Source of the DNA: Hemicordylus capensis
Lineage: Eukaryota > Chordata > Lepidosauria > Squamata > Cordylidae
Assembly: GCF_027244095.1 (NCBI RefSeq)
Contig: NC_069658.1
Location: forward strand, 265,058,687 to 265,122,686
DNA: 64,000 nt
Direction of reading: 5' to 3'
Shown: positions 11,706-22,664 of the stretch, piece after piece
Position numbering within the stretch: position 1 is the first letter of the stretch
Layout of the letters: each line of letters opens with the position of its first letter
Position numbers and translations under genes: made by a program
Notes under the pieces: model-generated
Database searches by the model: none
What the model saw: only the letters and a program-made list of their open reading frames with translations
What the model was told of the DNA's origin: nothing

Positions 11706-11932
11706 AAAGTGCAGCGGGGAAATGCTTGACTAACAAGCAGAAGGTTGCCATTTCGAATCCCCACTGGTACTAAATCTGGCAGCAGCAATATAGGAAGATG
11801 CTAAAAGGCATCCTCTCATACTGCACGGGAGGAGGCAATGGTAAACCCCTCCTGTATTCTACCAAAGAAAACCACAGGGCTCTGTGGGCGCCAGGAGTCT
11901 AAACCAACTTGATGGCACACTTTACCTTTAAA
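11706..11932 (+). mobile_element. Sauria-type SINE
   Basis: Plus-strand copy with head TGCAGCGGGGAAATGCTTGA, box-B-like TTTCGAATCCCC, body AAACCCCTCCTGTATTCTAC and tail GCACACTTTACCTTTA. A short segment after the head is deleted. Its 3' part lies in the right arm of the inverted repeat. Confidence 0.85.
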
Positions 11933-12313
11933 TACTAAAATACATGTGCATGTGCGTGGAGAGACAGTCTTACAGAGAAAAAGAAAAATATAAGCACTGG
12001 AATTGACTATACCTCTTGCATGCCATGATGCATATTTACAACTGTTGGTTTCTTTTTCGCTAATATAAGGCTTGACAAATCCCAGACAAATTCTAGGCGC
12101 TATGGCAAAGAGCCATAGTGCCTAGAAATTTAACCATGGTGCCTAGACTAGGATATTCAGAGGTAGAGTTATTTAACAAAACCATTTGTCCCAGGCAGCC
12201 CTGTTTCTGTTCTAGGCATGATACTCATAAAGGGGATAAGAGAAACCCAGTTACTCTCCCCCTCGCCACAGTATCTGTCACTAAGTCCAATCATTTTGTC
12301 AGGTGTCCATTGT
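11800..12313 (-). repeat. Right arm of 514-bp inverted repeat
   Basis: Reverse complement partner of 10587-11100. The same short open frame (beginning MPRNLTMVPRLGYS) appears in both arms, which is a mark of duplication and not of a gene. Confidence 0.9.
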
Positions 12314-12815
12314 CTGGCTCCTGAACATTTGGGCTAGCTCCTAGATCCAAGAAAATTTGTCAATACCTGCTCTCATATATATATTCCTTTGCCTCTTTAG
12401 CTATTGGTTCTCTCACTGACCAGATAGAATCACAAAGCTCCCTGATCCTTGGCCTTCTTTCTTCCTCTGCCTTTTATAAGTAGCTTTCCAGCTATGCCCA
12501 TTTCCTGCCTCCCTTGCCTGAGCAGGCCCTGTGACCAGGTTGTTGCTCATGATGAGGCATCTTCTGGCTCAAAACTGCCCAGCTCGCCAGTGCTGCCACC
12601 ACTTTCCCCCATAGCAACCCTTCCCCCTCAGCCTTTCATTTTCTTCTGCCTCCATTATAGACCTCGTTCCCATCCCCAGGGGCTTTGGCAAAGTGAGAGA
12701 TGCCCTCTGAACCCTCACAAGGTCCCTCTAAGGGCATTTGTTTGGGTTACCTTTTGGTAAGGTTTCATGGGGCCTGTTGCCTTCACAGTTCTAAATAATA
12801 TCTTGTACATTCCTT
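12314..12815. other. No gene seen
   Basis: About 500 bases between the inverted repeat and the next SINE with no recognised feature. Confidence 0.4.
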
Positions 12816-13072
12816 AATGGCGCAGCGGGGAAATGACTTGACTAGCAAGCCAGAGGCTGCCGGTTCAAATCCCCGCTGGTACGTTTCCCAGACTATGGGA
12901 AACTCCTATATCGAGCAACAGCGATATAGGAAGATGCTGAAAGGCATCATCTCACACTGTGCGGGAGATGGCAATGGTAAACCCCTCCTGTATTCTACCA
13001 AGAAAGCCACAGGGCTCTGTGGTCACCAGGAGTCAACACCAACTCTACAGCACAACTTTACCTTTACTTACA
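12816..13072 (+). mobile_element. Sauria-type SINE, full length
   Basis: Head ATGGCGCAGCGGGGAAATGA (box A region), box B GGTTCAAATCC, body with CTATATCGAGCAACAGCG, tail ACAACTTTACCTTTACTT. It lies just upstream of gene A's coding exon, in the putative intron. Confidence 0.9.
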
Positions 13073-13090
13073 TGCTTCTGTGTCAGTCTC

Positions 13091-13109
13091 TTCTGCTTCT
13101 TGTTCCCAG
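13091..13109 (+). promoter_or_regulatory. Putative 3' splice site before gene A coding exon
   Basis: A pyrimidine-rich tract ends in TGTTCCCAG at 13109. An exon starting at 13110 would give a 109-base leader before the ATG at 13219. Confidence 0.5.
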
Positions 13110-13218
13110 TACAGGAAGTGATTGCCGCCATCTCCAGTTAAGTGAAGGAATAACCAAGTGGGCACAAATTTCAGGGTAAAAACCGTACAGAGCTTGACAC
13201 TAAGGGAAGCTGCCAGAA

Positions 13219-14217
13219 ATGTCTCCAAAAAGGGCTCGAGGGAAGGTCTCTCAGATACCTGTGCCGAGGAAAGCTGAAATGGAGCTACAAAGCTTCACAG
13301 AGGAGAGAGAGAGGAAAGCCAAACAGTATGGAATCGGACTGAGTAAGCGCAAAGGCACCACCAGCCCGCCAAAATCCTATCCAGGAAAGAAACACATCTG
13401 CACTGACTGTGGGAAAAGCTTCTTGAAGTGCTCAGATCTGATTCATCACCAAAAAACGTCCAAGGAGTGGAAGCTTTATCAGTGTCTTGACTGTGGGAAA
13501 AGCTTTTGCAAGAGCTCAAGTCTTAACAGACACCAGCAAAAACACATGCATGAGAAACTCCATGTTTGTGCAGACTGTGGGGAAAGCTTTGCAGACGAAT
13601 CGGCTTTGGCCCAGCACCAGAGAGCCCAGATGGAAGACAAGCCCAGCCAGTGCATTGACTGTGGGAAAACCTTTAGCCGCAGTTCCCACCGGAAGCATCT
13701 CCGGAGAGCCCCACTGGAAAAACACCAGGCCCAGAGCAGCCAGCAGGGCAATGCCGACCGTGTTTCCAGAGCTGCCAGGAAAAACCAAGATGCTAAAGCC
13801 CACAAAGAGCGAGCTTCTTCTGCTATTGAGATTCCCAACACATGTGAGGAATGCTGGCAGAGCTTCAGCCAGACCTCAGACCTGGTCAAGCACATGCGCA
13901 TCCACACCGGCGAGAAGCCCTTTGAGTGCAACCACTGTGGGAAGTGCTTCAACGTCAGCTCCAACCTTATCCGGCACAAGAGAATCCACACGGGGGAGAA
14001 GCCCTACACCTGCTCCGACTGCGGGAAGAGCTTCACCGACAAGTCCACCCTCACCCAGCATAACCGCATCCACACGGGGGAGAAACCCTATATGTGCACG
14101 TACTGCGGGAAGAGCTTCAGCCGCAGCTCCCACCACAAGAGGCACCAGAGGACCCACAGGGGAGAGAACACCATCTCCTTCCTTCCCCAATGGCCTTATT
14201 CCACTCAAGCTTGTTAA
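13219..14217 (+). CDS. C2H2 zinc-finger protein A (4+4 fingers, first module decaying)
   Basis: Predicted nuclear DNA-binding protein of 332 aa in one exon. The start aligns with the MPPK start of paralogs B and C. Fingers sit at residues 61-81, 89-109, 117-137 and 145-160, then after a basic spacer at 209-229, 237-257, 265-285 and 293-313. Fingers 5-8 are canonical with TGEKP linkers. In the first module, finger 1 has Ser81 for the last His, finger 3 has Gln137 for it, finger 4 is one residue short and lacks it, and the linkers are eroded (MHEKLH, KEWKLY). Only finger 2 has all four ligands. The finger 5-8 coding tract is almost identical to gene B. No KRAB, SCAN or BTB domain is in this exon. 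The reading frame is whole, so it may still be expressed through its second module. Confidence 0.85.
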   Translation: MSPKRARGKVSQIPVPRKAEMELQSFTEERERKAKQYGIGLSKRKGTTSPPKSYPGKKHICTDCGKSFLKCSDLIHHQKTSKEWKLYQCLDCGKSFCKSSSLNRHQQKHMHEKLHVCADCGESFADESALAQHQRAQMEDKPSQCIDCGKTFSRSSHRKHLRRAPLEKHQAQSSQQGNADRVSRAARKNQDAKAHKERASSAIEIPNTCEECWQSFSQTSDLVKHMRIHTGEKPFECNHCGKCFNVSSNLIRHKRIHTGEKPYTCSDCGKSFTDKSTLTQHNRIHTGEKPYMCTYCGKSFSRSSHHKRHQRTHRGENTISFLPQWPYSTQAC

Positions 14218-14361
14218 ATCAAGGCTGCAGAAGGAGTAGACTGGTGGGGAAGCAGGAAACTCAGGGAAGTGGGCATGGACAGGGTGGCAGTAGCTGCTGG
14301 GGCAAGCTGTACACCTGGTTGGTTAGGGAGGAGGCCTGACTTCTGTTAGACTTTCTAGTAC

Positions 14362-14428
14362 CTTGGGATCATTGTAGCTGGGGCTGATGGGAGTTGTAGT
14401 CTGGGGACCCAAAGTTGGGAACCTCTGG
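14362..14428 (-). mobile_element. Tiny hAT-type miniature element
   Basis: 67 bp flanked by exact 8-bp copies TCTAGTAC (14354-14361 and 14429-14436). In reverse it reads CCAGAGGTTCCCAACTTTGG, then GGGTCCCCAGACTACAACTC, a common squamate hAT-like miniature motif. It lies 145 bp after gene A's stop. Confidence 0.65.
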
Positions 14429-14436
14429 TCTAGTAC

Positions 14437-15389
14437 CCAGGGTGGGAAAAGAAAGTTGCCTAACCATGGAAGGGAATAAGTAGCTGGTAGACTGGAGCAG
14501 AATGGATGTGTCCGCATTTGCTTGTTATGTGTTGACTGTGACTGCATCCTCATTCCATGCAGACGGAATATTAGATTTCTTTCTAGTTCTGAGTGATCTA
14601 GGCACCCATGAGCCAGAAACACTAGCCAGATATACTTCTCGCAAAGTTCCATCAGCTACAGAAAGGGAACTTCACTTCTTGACTTGCAGGTGGCTTCTCT
14701 GTATCTGGGTCAAAGCAGCCACTTGGTACCAGTTGCAGTCTCTCAGATGAGGTTATCCAGGGCAAAAATCAACTAGGGAGTTCTTATCTTTGTGTCTGGG
14801 TGCTTTCAAACATTACTGTTACCCTTGGGCAAATCATCAGACACATCCCTTGTGCTATACTGTATGCACGTACAGTGCAGGCTTTTGTGTGAATGGCTGT
14901 ACCTGCATTCCTTTTTAAAGACAAGATGGGGACTGGGTCCCTCAAAAAAGCAGAGTACAGAATGCATGTTTGTATACACAGCGAACATAATGTATGGATA
15001 ATTATACATGAATACAGATCAACTGCTGTACATTTTGTGTATACATACACATATGTTGAACATGTGGGTGTAATTTGCCCTGCACAGGACTTTAGGGCTA
15101 ATATCCCCAAAAGCTGGCTTTAGGTCAGGCTTGTTGGTCCAGGAGCACAACGCTCATATTGAATGCAGGATGTCTTGGGTTCAATGTCAGGGCCCCTGGA
15201 GAAGAAGGAGCTACACTTAAAGTAGAGCCAGCCATCATTCAAAGGTAGAGGCCATCCTTGCACACAGAAAATCCCAGCTTCAGTCCTCAGCATCTCCAGT
15301 TATATAATCTCAGGTAGCAGGGCTAGGAAAGAGATCTCCCTGATTAAGATCATGGAAAGAAGACAACTCTGCATACGATGGAACAATGA
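14437..15389. other. No gene seen
   Basis: No clear feature. Text near 15130-15300 may be a very old tRNA-derived SINE. Confidence 0.35.
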
Positions 15390-15712
15390 GACAGGAAACT
15401 GCCTTATTCTGAATCGTACCCTTGGTCTATCTAGCTCAGTATTGTCTACACCAAGGCTGCTCAGCTTCAGCCCTCCTGCAGATGTTGGCCTACAGTTCCC
15501 ATAATCCCTGGCTATTGGCCACTGTGGCTGGGGATTATGGGAGTTGTAGTTCAAAAATAGCTGGGGGGGCGGCTAAACTGGCGGCAGCAGCACTCCAGAG
15601 TTGAAGAGGAGGTCTATTGCAGCCCCACTTGGAGATGCCAGAGATTTAAAACGGGACCTTGCACACACTAAGCAACTGCTCAGTTACTGAGCTATGGCTC
15701 CATCCCCAGGGT
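15390..15712 (-). mobile_element. tRNA-headed SINE, split by a foldback element
   Basis: The left part (15390-15455) reads GGTCTATCTAGCTCAGTATT in reverse orientation. The right part (15573-15712) ends with a tRNA-like head (GAGATGCCAGAG to ACTGAGCTATGGCTCCATC). Between them is a hAT-like foldback insert. Confidence 0.55.
15456..15572 (+). mobile_element. hAT-like foldback miniature element
   Basis: Nearly palindromic: TACAGTTCCCATAATCCC on the left pairs with GGGATTATGGGAGTTGTAG on the right around CTATTGGCCACTGTGG. It interrupts the SINE at 15390-15712. No clean target duplication remains. Confidence 0.6.
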
Positions 15713-16088
15713 GATGTCCTGCCAAGGTATAATAGCTTCATGTCCACCACTTCTTCTCTGGGACATGTAGAATGCGGGGCAATATAAACATTACCTTAAA
15801 TGTGTTTTGGGCTAGCATGCTTGTTTTTGTCGTCAGTAAATAGCAGCTGGAACCTCTCCCCCACCCCAGATCAGGACAGTGGGGTGAGGTTAATCCTCTG
15901 CCCTATCCGGGTGGTGGTGGCAGGGCGGATGGTGGTGGTTCTGCAACTGCTGTTTGTCCTGGAAAAGAAGCTGCCATTGGTGTCAGTCACACAATAATAT
16001 GCATCTCTTGTCAAATAATGATATCCCGAAGAAGGAGTTTAATTTCAAAAAAGCTATATACGGGAGTACAAGTTTACTGCATGACTAT

Positions 16089-16482
16089 CAGGGGTGTATC
16101 TAGGGTGGGGCAGGCAGGGCACGTGCCCCGGGCACCACTTGAAGGTGGGTGCCATTTTTAAAAATTTAAAAAATGGCTGCTGAAAACAAAATAATCACCA
16201 TACATGCTCAAATGGCCTCTGTGAGGCCCTAGAGGCTAGTGGGGGGGAGGGGTTACCTTTGAAGGCCCCCCCCCACAGTCTTTAGGAAGCCCTCCAAAGG
16301 GGCTACCGGTAATTTATTATATATATATATAGATAGATAGATATAGATATAGATATAGATATAGATATAGATATATAGATATAGATATATAGATATAGAT
16401 ATATAGATATATAGATATACAGAGATATATAGATATATAGATATATATAGATATATAGATATATAGATATATAGATATATAG

Positions 16483-16535
<53 letters not shown>

Positions 16536-17205
16536 ACTGTACACATATTTAGTTTGGCACTATGTACAGAGAATCAGGGCTTGTGAATACTGAGCTGGAG
16601 CTTATGAGCTAGAATTGGATTCATTTGCTCTCACTTTGCTTCTTGTGATAAGTGAGTTAAATGTGATGTCTTAATAATATGGCTATTAATGGTGAGTTTG
16701 TCTTTGAATCAGTGTGAAATCCTTAGTATTAAGGCCACTGGGAGTTTCTTGCTCTTTTTCTCTCATTTTAACTGTCTTTCTGGAATACTAGAATATATCC
16801 CAAGCAGTGACACAGTTTACTCTGCATATACTTTAATTATTTTCAGAGTATCTGGGAAAAGTCAAATTCTCCATTTATTTTTTAAACTTATATAATAGTG
16901 ATGCTACAATGCATAGGAGAGAATTAGACAGGCACTTCTGTTTAGTTTTCCAAGTATACCTCCACATAGTATTTGGGTATTTCATGAGCCCCAGCACACT
17001 GAAATTTGTAATTTTCCAGCATTTTTTTGTCTGGCTATGTCCACTGCTAAATAGTTTTTGAAATATTAAAAGATTAATGAGCTTGACTTGTATTTTTCAG
17101 CTGATATTATGGTAAAGTTATCTGAAAGATTGATGTCAGATGTTTGGACAGGGGGTGCAATTTCAGTGCTTGCCCTAGGCGCTATTTTCCCTAGATACGC
17201 CTCTG
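16089..17205 (+). mobile_element. Non-autonomous hAT element, 1.1 kb
   Basis: The ends are CAGGGGTGTATCTAGGG and, in reverse, CAGAGGCGTATCTAGGG, a 17-bp terminal inverted repeat with two mismatches. The flanks are exact 8-bp copies ATGACTAT (16081-16088, 17206-17213), the hAT hallmark. The interior has no transposase and holds a long microsatellite. Confidence 0.85.
16315..16533 (+). repeat. Compound (GATATA)n / (GT)n microsatellite
   Basis: About 170 bases of AT/GATA units lead into about 46 bases of GT repeats, inside the hAT element at 16089-17205. Confidence 0.95.
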
Positions 17206-17302
17206 ATGACTATGGTAGTGATGCAAAATAACAAAATGTGGATTTCAGGATTTATGAACACGGCTTCAAATTCCTGAGATGCTGTGTTATTATTTTTACA
17301 TT

Positions 17303-17387
17303 AAAAACCTGAAGCCCTTGTGATAGTGCTTTGTGTCCTGGGAAAACCTGAGGTTCCTCAGACATTTATCAGGATTTGCTCAAGAAG
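17303..17387 (+). repeat. Copy 1 of SINE-linked duplicated flank
   Basis: About 85 bases beyond the 3' end of the minus-strand SINE are repeated at 19106-19190 (CTTTGTGTCCTGGGAAAACC and TGAGGTTCCTCAGACA shared). Confidence 0.8.
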
Positions 17388-17647
17388 GTCAATAAAGTTG
17401 TTCTGTCGAGTCAATGTCAACTCCTGGTGCCCACAGAGCCCTGTAGTTGTCTTTGGTAGAATACAGGAGGGGCTTACCATTGCCTCCTCCCGCGCAGTAT
17501 GAGATGATACCTTTCAGCATCTTCCTATATCACTGCTGCCCAATATAGGTGTTTCCCATAGTCTGGGAAACATACCAGCTGGGCTTTGAAACAGCAACCT
17601 TTTGCTCCCTAGGCAAGTTACTTCCCCGCTACGCCATTAGGCGGCTC
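17388..17647 (-). mobile_element. Sauria-type SINE, full length
   Basis: Minus-strand copy with a reversed head ending in CCCCGCTACGCCATTAGGCG, body and tail as in the other copies. It shares its 3' flank with the copy at 19191-19361. Confidence 0.85.
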
Positions 17648-18624
17648 AATGGAAGAGAAGCTCTCCTAAAAGCTAGTTTGCCCTCCACAACCAATTGTCC
17701 ATGTCCTGTAACATGAGCAGCTGTAGGGGAGGGTTTGGTGTGCTTTTGACCAAACGTCCACCTCACCCGAACCAATGATGAAACCCAACAGGCCTGGGCC
17801 GTACCCTGTCTGAAGTGTGTGGTCTAGCATACTTCCCAGAACCCACTGCAGCATACTGCGGGTATGCTGCACTGCATGTACACAGAGATGCCTTAGAAAG
17901 CATCCATCTGGAAAGGGTTCTCCAAAGCTAAAAAGTATTTAAACCATTGCCTAATAATATTTCTACAAATATTATCTGCCATTGGTTCACCTGGCTTTCA
18001 TTGAACAATTTGCTGTACCTGGCAACTTCAATAGCCCCTGCAGTTCTCAACATTGCCTGTTACTCCTCATTACTTGAAACAAAGCAAAGTAATCTTTTAA
18101 ATAAATCACAGGCTCGCCATTGTTAGTCTTAAACATAACCCACCTTCAGACTTTGTTGGAAGCTCTCTTTGCTAGTCCACACTCCAGCCAACTCTACAAG
18201 CCCCCTCTCCTTTGACTATGACAAAACATATTCTACATGCCTGTTATCACTGCCCTAAGTAAGTGGATCATCTGCTAACTGCTCTGAAAGGGGATTCACA
18301 CAATTGCTTCAGCAAGTGGTGGGGTGTGCAGTAGCGTTGGTTTTATTAAGATGGACTAGACTTTGTGGACATGGCAGAAGAACCACATGAGCAGTCTTCT
18401 GAGCAAAGTCCAAAACATGCCCCCTTCTCATCTGCATCCCTGCTGCATGTCTGGGGGGAGATTAATAACTGGCATTCATTGTACGGTATCAGAGTCCATA
18501 ATCAAATCTGGACACTGAGGCCAAACCAAAGAGACATGGAAAAGGAAGGCGGGGGAAGCATTTCACACAACCCACACGTTTGGTTCTGAGGAGATTTGTC
18601 GATAGGACTGTGCACATTACATTG
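17648..18624. other. No gene seen
   Basis: No recognised feature. Open frames here are short and without motifs. Confidence 0.4.
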
Positions 18625-18632
18625 GTGTGCAG

Positions 18633-18907
18633 AGGGGCGTAGCAAGGTTGGAGTGGGCCCAGAGACAAGGTTTTAAAATGCCCCCCCTCACTGAAGCTCA
18701 GCTCAATGGTACTAGAGAAAGACATGCTGTTCTTTCAGCTCCAGGTCTTAACACTCACATTAATTTTGGAGGATGAATACAACTGAAGGAAACCTGGGCA
18801 GGTGCGTGGCTGGGGGAGTCAGTCATGTGACTTGCTTCTGGGGGGCCCCCCAGGCAGTGGGCCCCCTGACAACTGTCTCCCCTTGCCCTATTATAGTTAC
18901 GCCCCTG
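18633..18907 (+). mobile_element. hAT-type miniature element, family of 50806-50979
   Basis: The left end AGGGGCGTAGCAAGG pairs with the right end TTACGCCCCTG. Flanks are GTGTGCAG and GTATGCAG (7 of 8). Internal text GGAGTGGGCCCAGAGACAA and GTCATGTGACTTGC is shared with 50806-50979. Non-coding. Confidence 0.75.
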
Positions 18908-19105
18908 GTATGCAGTCAATAAAAGGGGGGGTGCAGTCACTGGCCCCACTCCTTCCCTAAGCACATCCATCCCTGTCTTATAAAAGACATGATGCCAGGC
19001 CCTGGACATGCCACTGAGGACTCTGCTTTTTGCAGGGCCCTTTCCCAAGTGATGCTGAACACAGAAGACTGGGAAGGCCAAGTGGGGGTGATTCCATTTG
19101 ACATG

Positions 19106-19190
19106 AAAAACCTGAAGCCATTGTGATAGAGCTTTGTGTCCTGGGGAAACCTGAGGTTCCTCAGACACTTATCAGGTGTTGCTCAAGAAG
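19106..19190 (+). repeat. Copy 2 of SINE-linked duplicated flank
   Basis: Partner of 17303-17387. Similarity continues into the adjoining SINE. Confidence 0.8.
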
Positions 19191-19361
19191 GTCAGTAAAG
19201 TTGTGCCATCAAGTCAGTGTCAACTCCTGGCGACCACAGAGCCCTGTGCTTGTCTTTGGTAGAGTACAGGAGGGGTTTACCATTGTCACCCCCCGCGCAG
19301 TGTGAGATGATGCCTTTCAGCATCTTCCTATATCGCTGCTGCCCAATATAATGTGTTCCCC
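19191..19361 (-). mobile_element. Sauria-type SINE, head lost
   Basis: Minus-strand copy with tail and body. The tRNA-like head is missing after TATATCGCTGCTGCCCAATA. Confidence 0.75.
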
Positions 19362-19654
19362 ATAGGTGTCTCCCTTTAAGCGCATTGGCTGTTCACCAAT
19401 GTAGCGTGTGTTCAGTCCTCATGTGAGGCTGCTGAGGCATGGAAGTCCAAAGGAAAGCTTTAAATACGGCTGTTAGAGGTCTTGATTCACTGCACTGGTC
19501 TGCAGTCACCACCTTGAAACCCCACACACACACACATACACACAAACGTTCTGTTGCTCAAACAAACTGTTGGTTTGTTTTTTAAGAGAAAAAGTACTTG
19601 TGTTGGGTGAATGTGGGAAGGAAACCAGCTGAGTCTGAGAAGCATACAGTGCCT

Positions 19655-19836
19655 TCAGAGAAGAGTTGTAGTCCAATGGGGAAGCAGAGCACCTGGTCTG
19701 TATAGAGAAGGTCCCATGCGGGGCTGGGAAAGACCCCTGTCTGAAATCCTGGAGAGCTGCTGCAGACAGTGTGGACAATACTGAGTGAGATGAAGCAAGG
19801 ATCTGACTCAGTAAAAGGCAGCTTCCTGCACATGAG
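19655..19836 (+). mobile_element. tRNA-headed SINE (AGGCAGCTTCCT family)
   Basis: Eroded tRNA-like head (AGCAGAGCACCTGGTCTG), then the middle GTCTGAAATCCTGGAGAGCT and the end CAGTAAAAGGCAGCTTCCTG. Confidence 0.55.
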
Positions 19837-21013
19837 TTTAATTTGTTTTGTTTATAAATAAGAGCTAGAAGTGTTGGAAATTCAGGGGAGAGCCTACTGG
19901 CAGCTTATGGGAGTATGCTTAGAGGTATTACAGATACACAGTATTGGATTCTATAAGAGAAATATTCCAAATTGCATTACAGACAAACGTTTGGAGCTGT
20001 TGTGTTTCCAGAATGGGACTGTGCCTGTTGAATGCCTGCCTGTCACAGAGCCTTTAAGGCATAAGGATCCCGACTCCACCAAAAAAATTAGTTAAGCCTC
20101 TGCAGCGTTTTCTGCACTTCTTTGGATAGGGGGCATGAGCTTTTCACAGCACTGCAACCAAAGGGAGCCCATAAGCCATACCCTTCCACCTTTAAAACCT
20201 AAAAAAACAGGTAGGAAACTGGCAAATGTGCCTGAGCAATGCTTGCGGATGGCCACAGATCAGCCAACACACTTCCATGGCTGGTTTTCTTTGTCTTGCA
20301 GGAACATCTGAAGCTGATGCAGTTTTCTCAAGGTGGTGACCTCAGAAAGCAATCTAGTGAATGCGTGGTTTTGGTGAAACCTGCTATGATCCATACAGCC
20401 TCATACGACTTGGTTTCCAGACTCCTCAGAATCTTGTCCTCTGATCTTGTTGCATAGTGTGGAGAAAAGTGTCAGAAGGAGACTTTTTTCCTCCTTTAAA
20501 AAAAAAATTATCACCTTCTATCACCCTTCTTAGTCATTGTTATATTTTCTAAACAATGAAGCATCCTCTCCTAAATCACTACCTCTATGCAAGCTTTGCT
20601 TGTATGATTCTTGGCCAGCATGCAGCTGTTAAAAGACACAGAAAGTGTCAGCCCATTCAAATGAAGGGGTAGGGGGATACGCAGGCATTGGTGGGGTGGA
20701 GGAAGCAAAGAGCATTTTCCCTTCAAAGCACCACCAAGAGGGATGCTATGCTGGGTTGACGAGGGACTGGTGCTCTCCCTCTGCTTAATCTAAGAGATCC
20801 TATTTTAATATTGCTAGAATCCTCACAACTACTCTGTAATGTAGGTCACAATGATTGTGCCTATATGTTGGAGATGGAGTATGGGTAGGAGAGAGTCATG
20901 TGCCTGGAGCTGCCTCGTGGAGACTACACGAAATTATACTAAAAATCACATCACACATTAATAGTGTGGAGACAAATGATAACACACCAGGAATGCTTAC
21001 AACAAATCCATGA
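19837..21013. other. No gene seen; weak MIR-like stretch
   Basis: Around 20815-20920, CTCACAACTACTCTGTAATG and the following text weakly resemble a reversed MIR-type SINE core. Nothing else recognised. Confidence 0.3.
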
Positions 21014-21470
21014 GTGAGAGAGAGACAGAGAGACAACCTTAGAGAGCGCCTTCTTCGGCATGATCCCCACTGCACATTAAGGTCATCTGAGGTGGTCCAT
21101 CTCCAGTTACCACCGGTAAGTCTGGTGGCGACTCAGAGGTGGGCTTTCTCTGTAGCTGCTCCTGGGCAGTGGAATGCACTCCCGGCAGAAATCCGCACTT
21201 TGAATTCTTGACTGGCCTTCAGAAGAGGCCTCGAAACCTATCTATTTGGCCTGGCCTTCCAGGATTTTTAATTTGTTGTCAATGTTTTTAATCTGCTGTA
21301 ACCTGGTTTCCCAGGGTTTTGAATGTTTTAACTGTTAATTGTTTTATGGTGCTTTATAGTCTTTGTTTTTAATTGTTAATTAATTTTAATTGTTTTGTTT
21401 TAATGCAAACTGCCCTGAAACCCACCCACCCCTTTTTTTGAAGGGTGTTATGGAAATTGGATCGATGGGT
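21014..21470 (+). mobile_element. L2-type LINE, ORF2 C-terminus and 3' end
   Basis: The 65-residue reading frame contains RWAFSVAAPGQWNALPAEIR, the typical C-terminal segment of L2/CR1-like ORF2 proteins. It is followed by a TTTTAATTG-rich 3' UTR and the AAACTGCCCTGAAA tail. 5' truncated. Confidence 0.75.
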
Positions 21471-21482
21471 GGATGGACATTA

Positions 21483-21483
<1 letters not shown>

Positions 21484-21528
<45 letters not shown>
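21484..21528 (+). repeat. (TG)n microsatellite
   Basis: About 22 uninterrupted TG repeats just after the LINE tail. Confidence 0.95.
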
Positions 21529-21529
<1 letters not shown>

Positions 21530-21657
21530 TATTCTTGTGGGGTGTTATTCTTTTCTTCTGGTGGCAAGATATGACCAAGTCAAAAACAAAAACAAAAAAA
21601 CCCAGCAGGTAAGAAGTGAGTCTGATGTGGGTTTTTGGCTCAACTGAAATCAGGAAT

Positions 21658-21935
21658 GGGTTGTAGCTGAATGGCAGAGCATCTGCTTTGCATACAGGAA
21701 GTCCCAGGTTCAATCCCGGTCAGCTTCTCCAGGAAGGGCCGGGTCAGACTCCTGCCCGAAACCTCGGAGGAACTGCTGCCAGCCAGTGTCGGCCAGCGCT
21801 CTTACCAGGCCAGAGCTCAGGGGGAGTGCACATGCTCTCCACCTAAGATCTCAGATTCAAACTCCATCTCCCACTAAGGAATCTGAAGAAGCAGAGATGG
21901 GCACACGGTCTGACTCAGTAGAGGCAGCTTTGTTG
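21658..21935 (+). mobile_element. tRNA-headed SINE with clear promoter boxes
   Basis: The head TGTAGCTGAATGGCAGAGC is box-A-like and CAGGTTCAATCCC is box-B-like. The body has AGACTCCTGCCCGAAACCTC and the end GACTCAGTAGAGGCAGCTTT. An extra middle block of about 100 bases distinguishes it from sister copies. Confidence 0.7.
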
Positions 21936-22187
21936 AAATTTGGGCTGAACAATCAGTGGCACATCATAAGAGTCAAGCTAAACATGATGTTTTAACTTTA
22001 AAGTAGCAGTCCTGCAAGGGTCCAGTTTAGAGAAGAGCCGTGTTGTCGAGGCAGAGGGTGTTTAAAGCCTTTACCTCAGTGCCATTTTTCCAAAGGAAAA
22101 TCCACTTCCCCTCAAAGCTGCTAGGTGCCTGTGTAGCAAATGGCACCTTCAGGGGCCCATAACAGCTCTGTGTGTTTGTGTGCGACA

Positions 22188-22213
22188 CACACATACACAC
22201 ACACACACACACT
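22188..22213 (+). repeat. (CA)n microsatellite
   Basis: Short ACACACAC run. Confidence 0.9.
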
Positions 22214-22370
22214 TTTCTCAGCGGTAAAACTGTGTGGAGGCAAAGCTTTAAACACCCTCCACCTCAGTCGTCCCAACCCAGATCAGACTTAGGTGGGATC
22301 AATGCTCTGTCAATAGACTGGTCAGATCAGTCTGTCCCCTAGGAAGGACTAGCCCAAGTTTTCAGCGTAT

Positions 22371-22565
22371 TGACTGGGGCACTGTCTTGGGCTGAGGGGA
22401 CAGAGCCATGGTACAGAACATCCCAGGTTCAGTCCCTGGCATCTCCCAGCAGAGCTGGGAAAGACTCCTGCCTGAAATCTTGGAGAGGCGCTGCCAGTCA
22501 GTGTAGACAATACAGAGCTGGATAGACCAATGGTCTGACTCAGGAGGAGGAGGCAGTTTTCTATG
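22371..22565 (+). mobile_element. tRNA-headed SINE
   Basis: Head with GGGACAGAGCCATGGTAC and box-B-like CAGGTTCAGTCCC, body AGACTCCTGCCTGAAATCTT, then ACCAATGGTCTGACTCAG. Same family as 21658-21935. Confidence 0.7.
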
Positions 22566-22664
22566 CACCAGCTTTAAAAAGCACGACCACAGCCCCACCT
22601 CTCATTAAAAGGCCAGGGAGCAGCACAGCCTCCCTTGGGTACTAGTTTCACCCTCCGTCCTGTA

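Noticed and set aside
10498-12324. Repeated 60-90 codon frame (MPRNLTMVPRLGYS) as a small gene pair
   Set aside because: It is carried by the two arms of the inverted repeat and shows no coding constraint.
12816-13072. tRNA gene from box A and box B matches (also at 21658 and 61804)
   Set aside because: Heads of SINEs with long bodies and tails; no mature tRNA fold expected.
13479-13991. Antisense open frames of 95-170 codons across gene A (and like ones across B, C and D)
   Set aside because: They arise from the repetitive codon pattern of zinc fingers; sequence is Ala/Leu/Val-rich shadow without domains.
13487-14239. 250-codon frame overlapping gene A in another phase
   Set aside because: Shadow of the finger repeats; same pattern in B's alternative frame.
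16253-16546. Tyr/Ile/Ser and Thr/His repeat 'proteins'
   Set aside because: Direct translation of a microsatellite.
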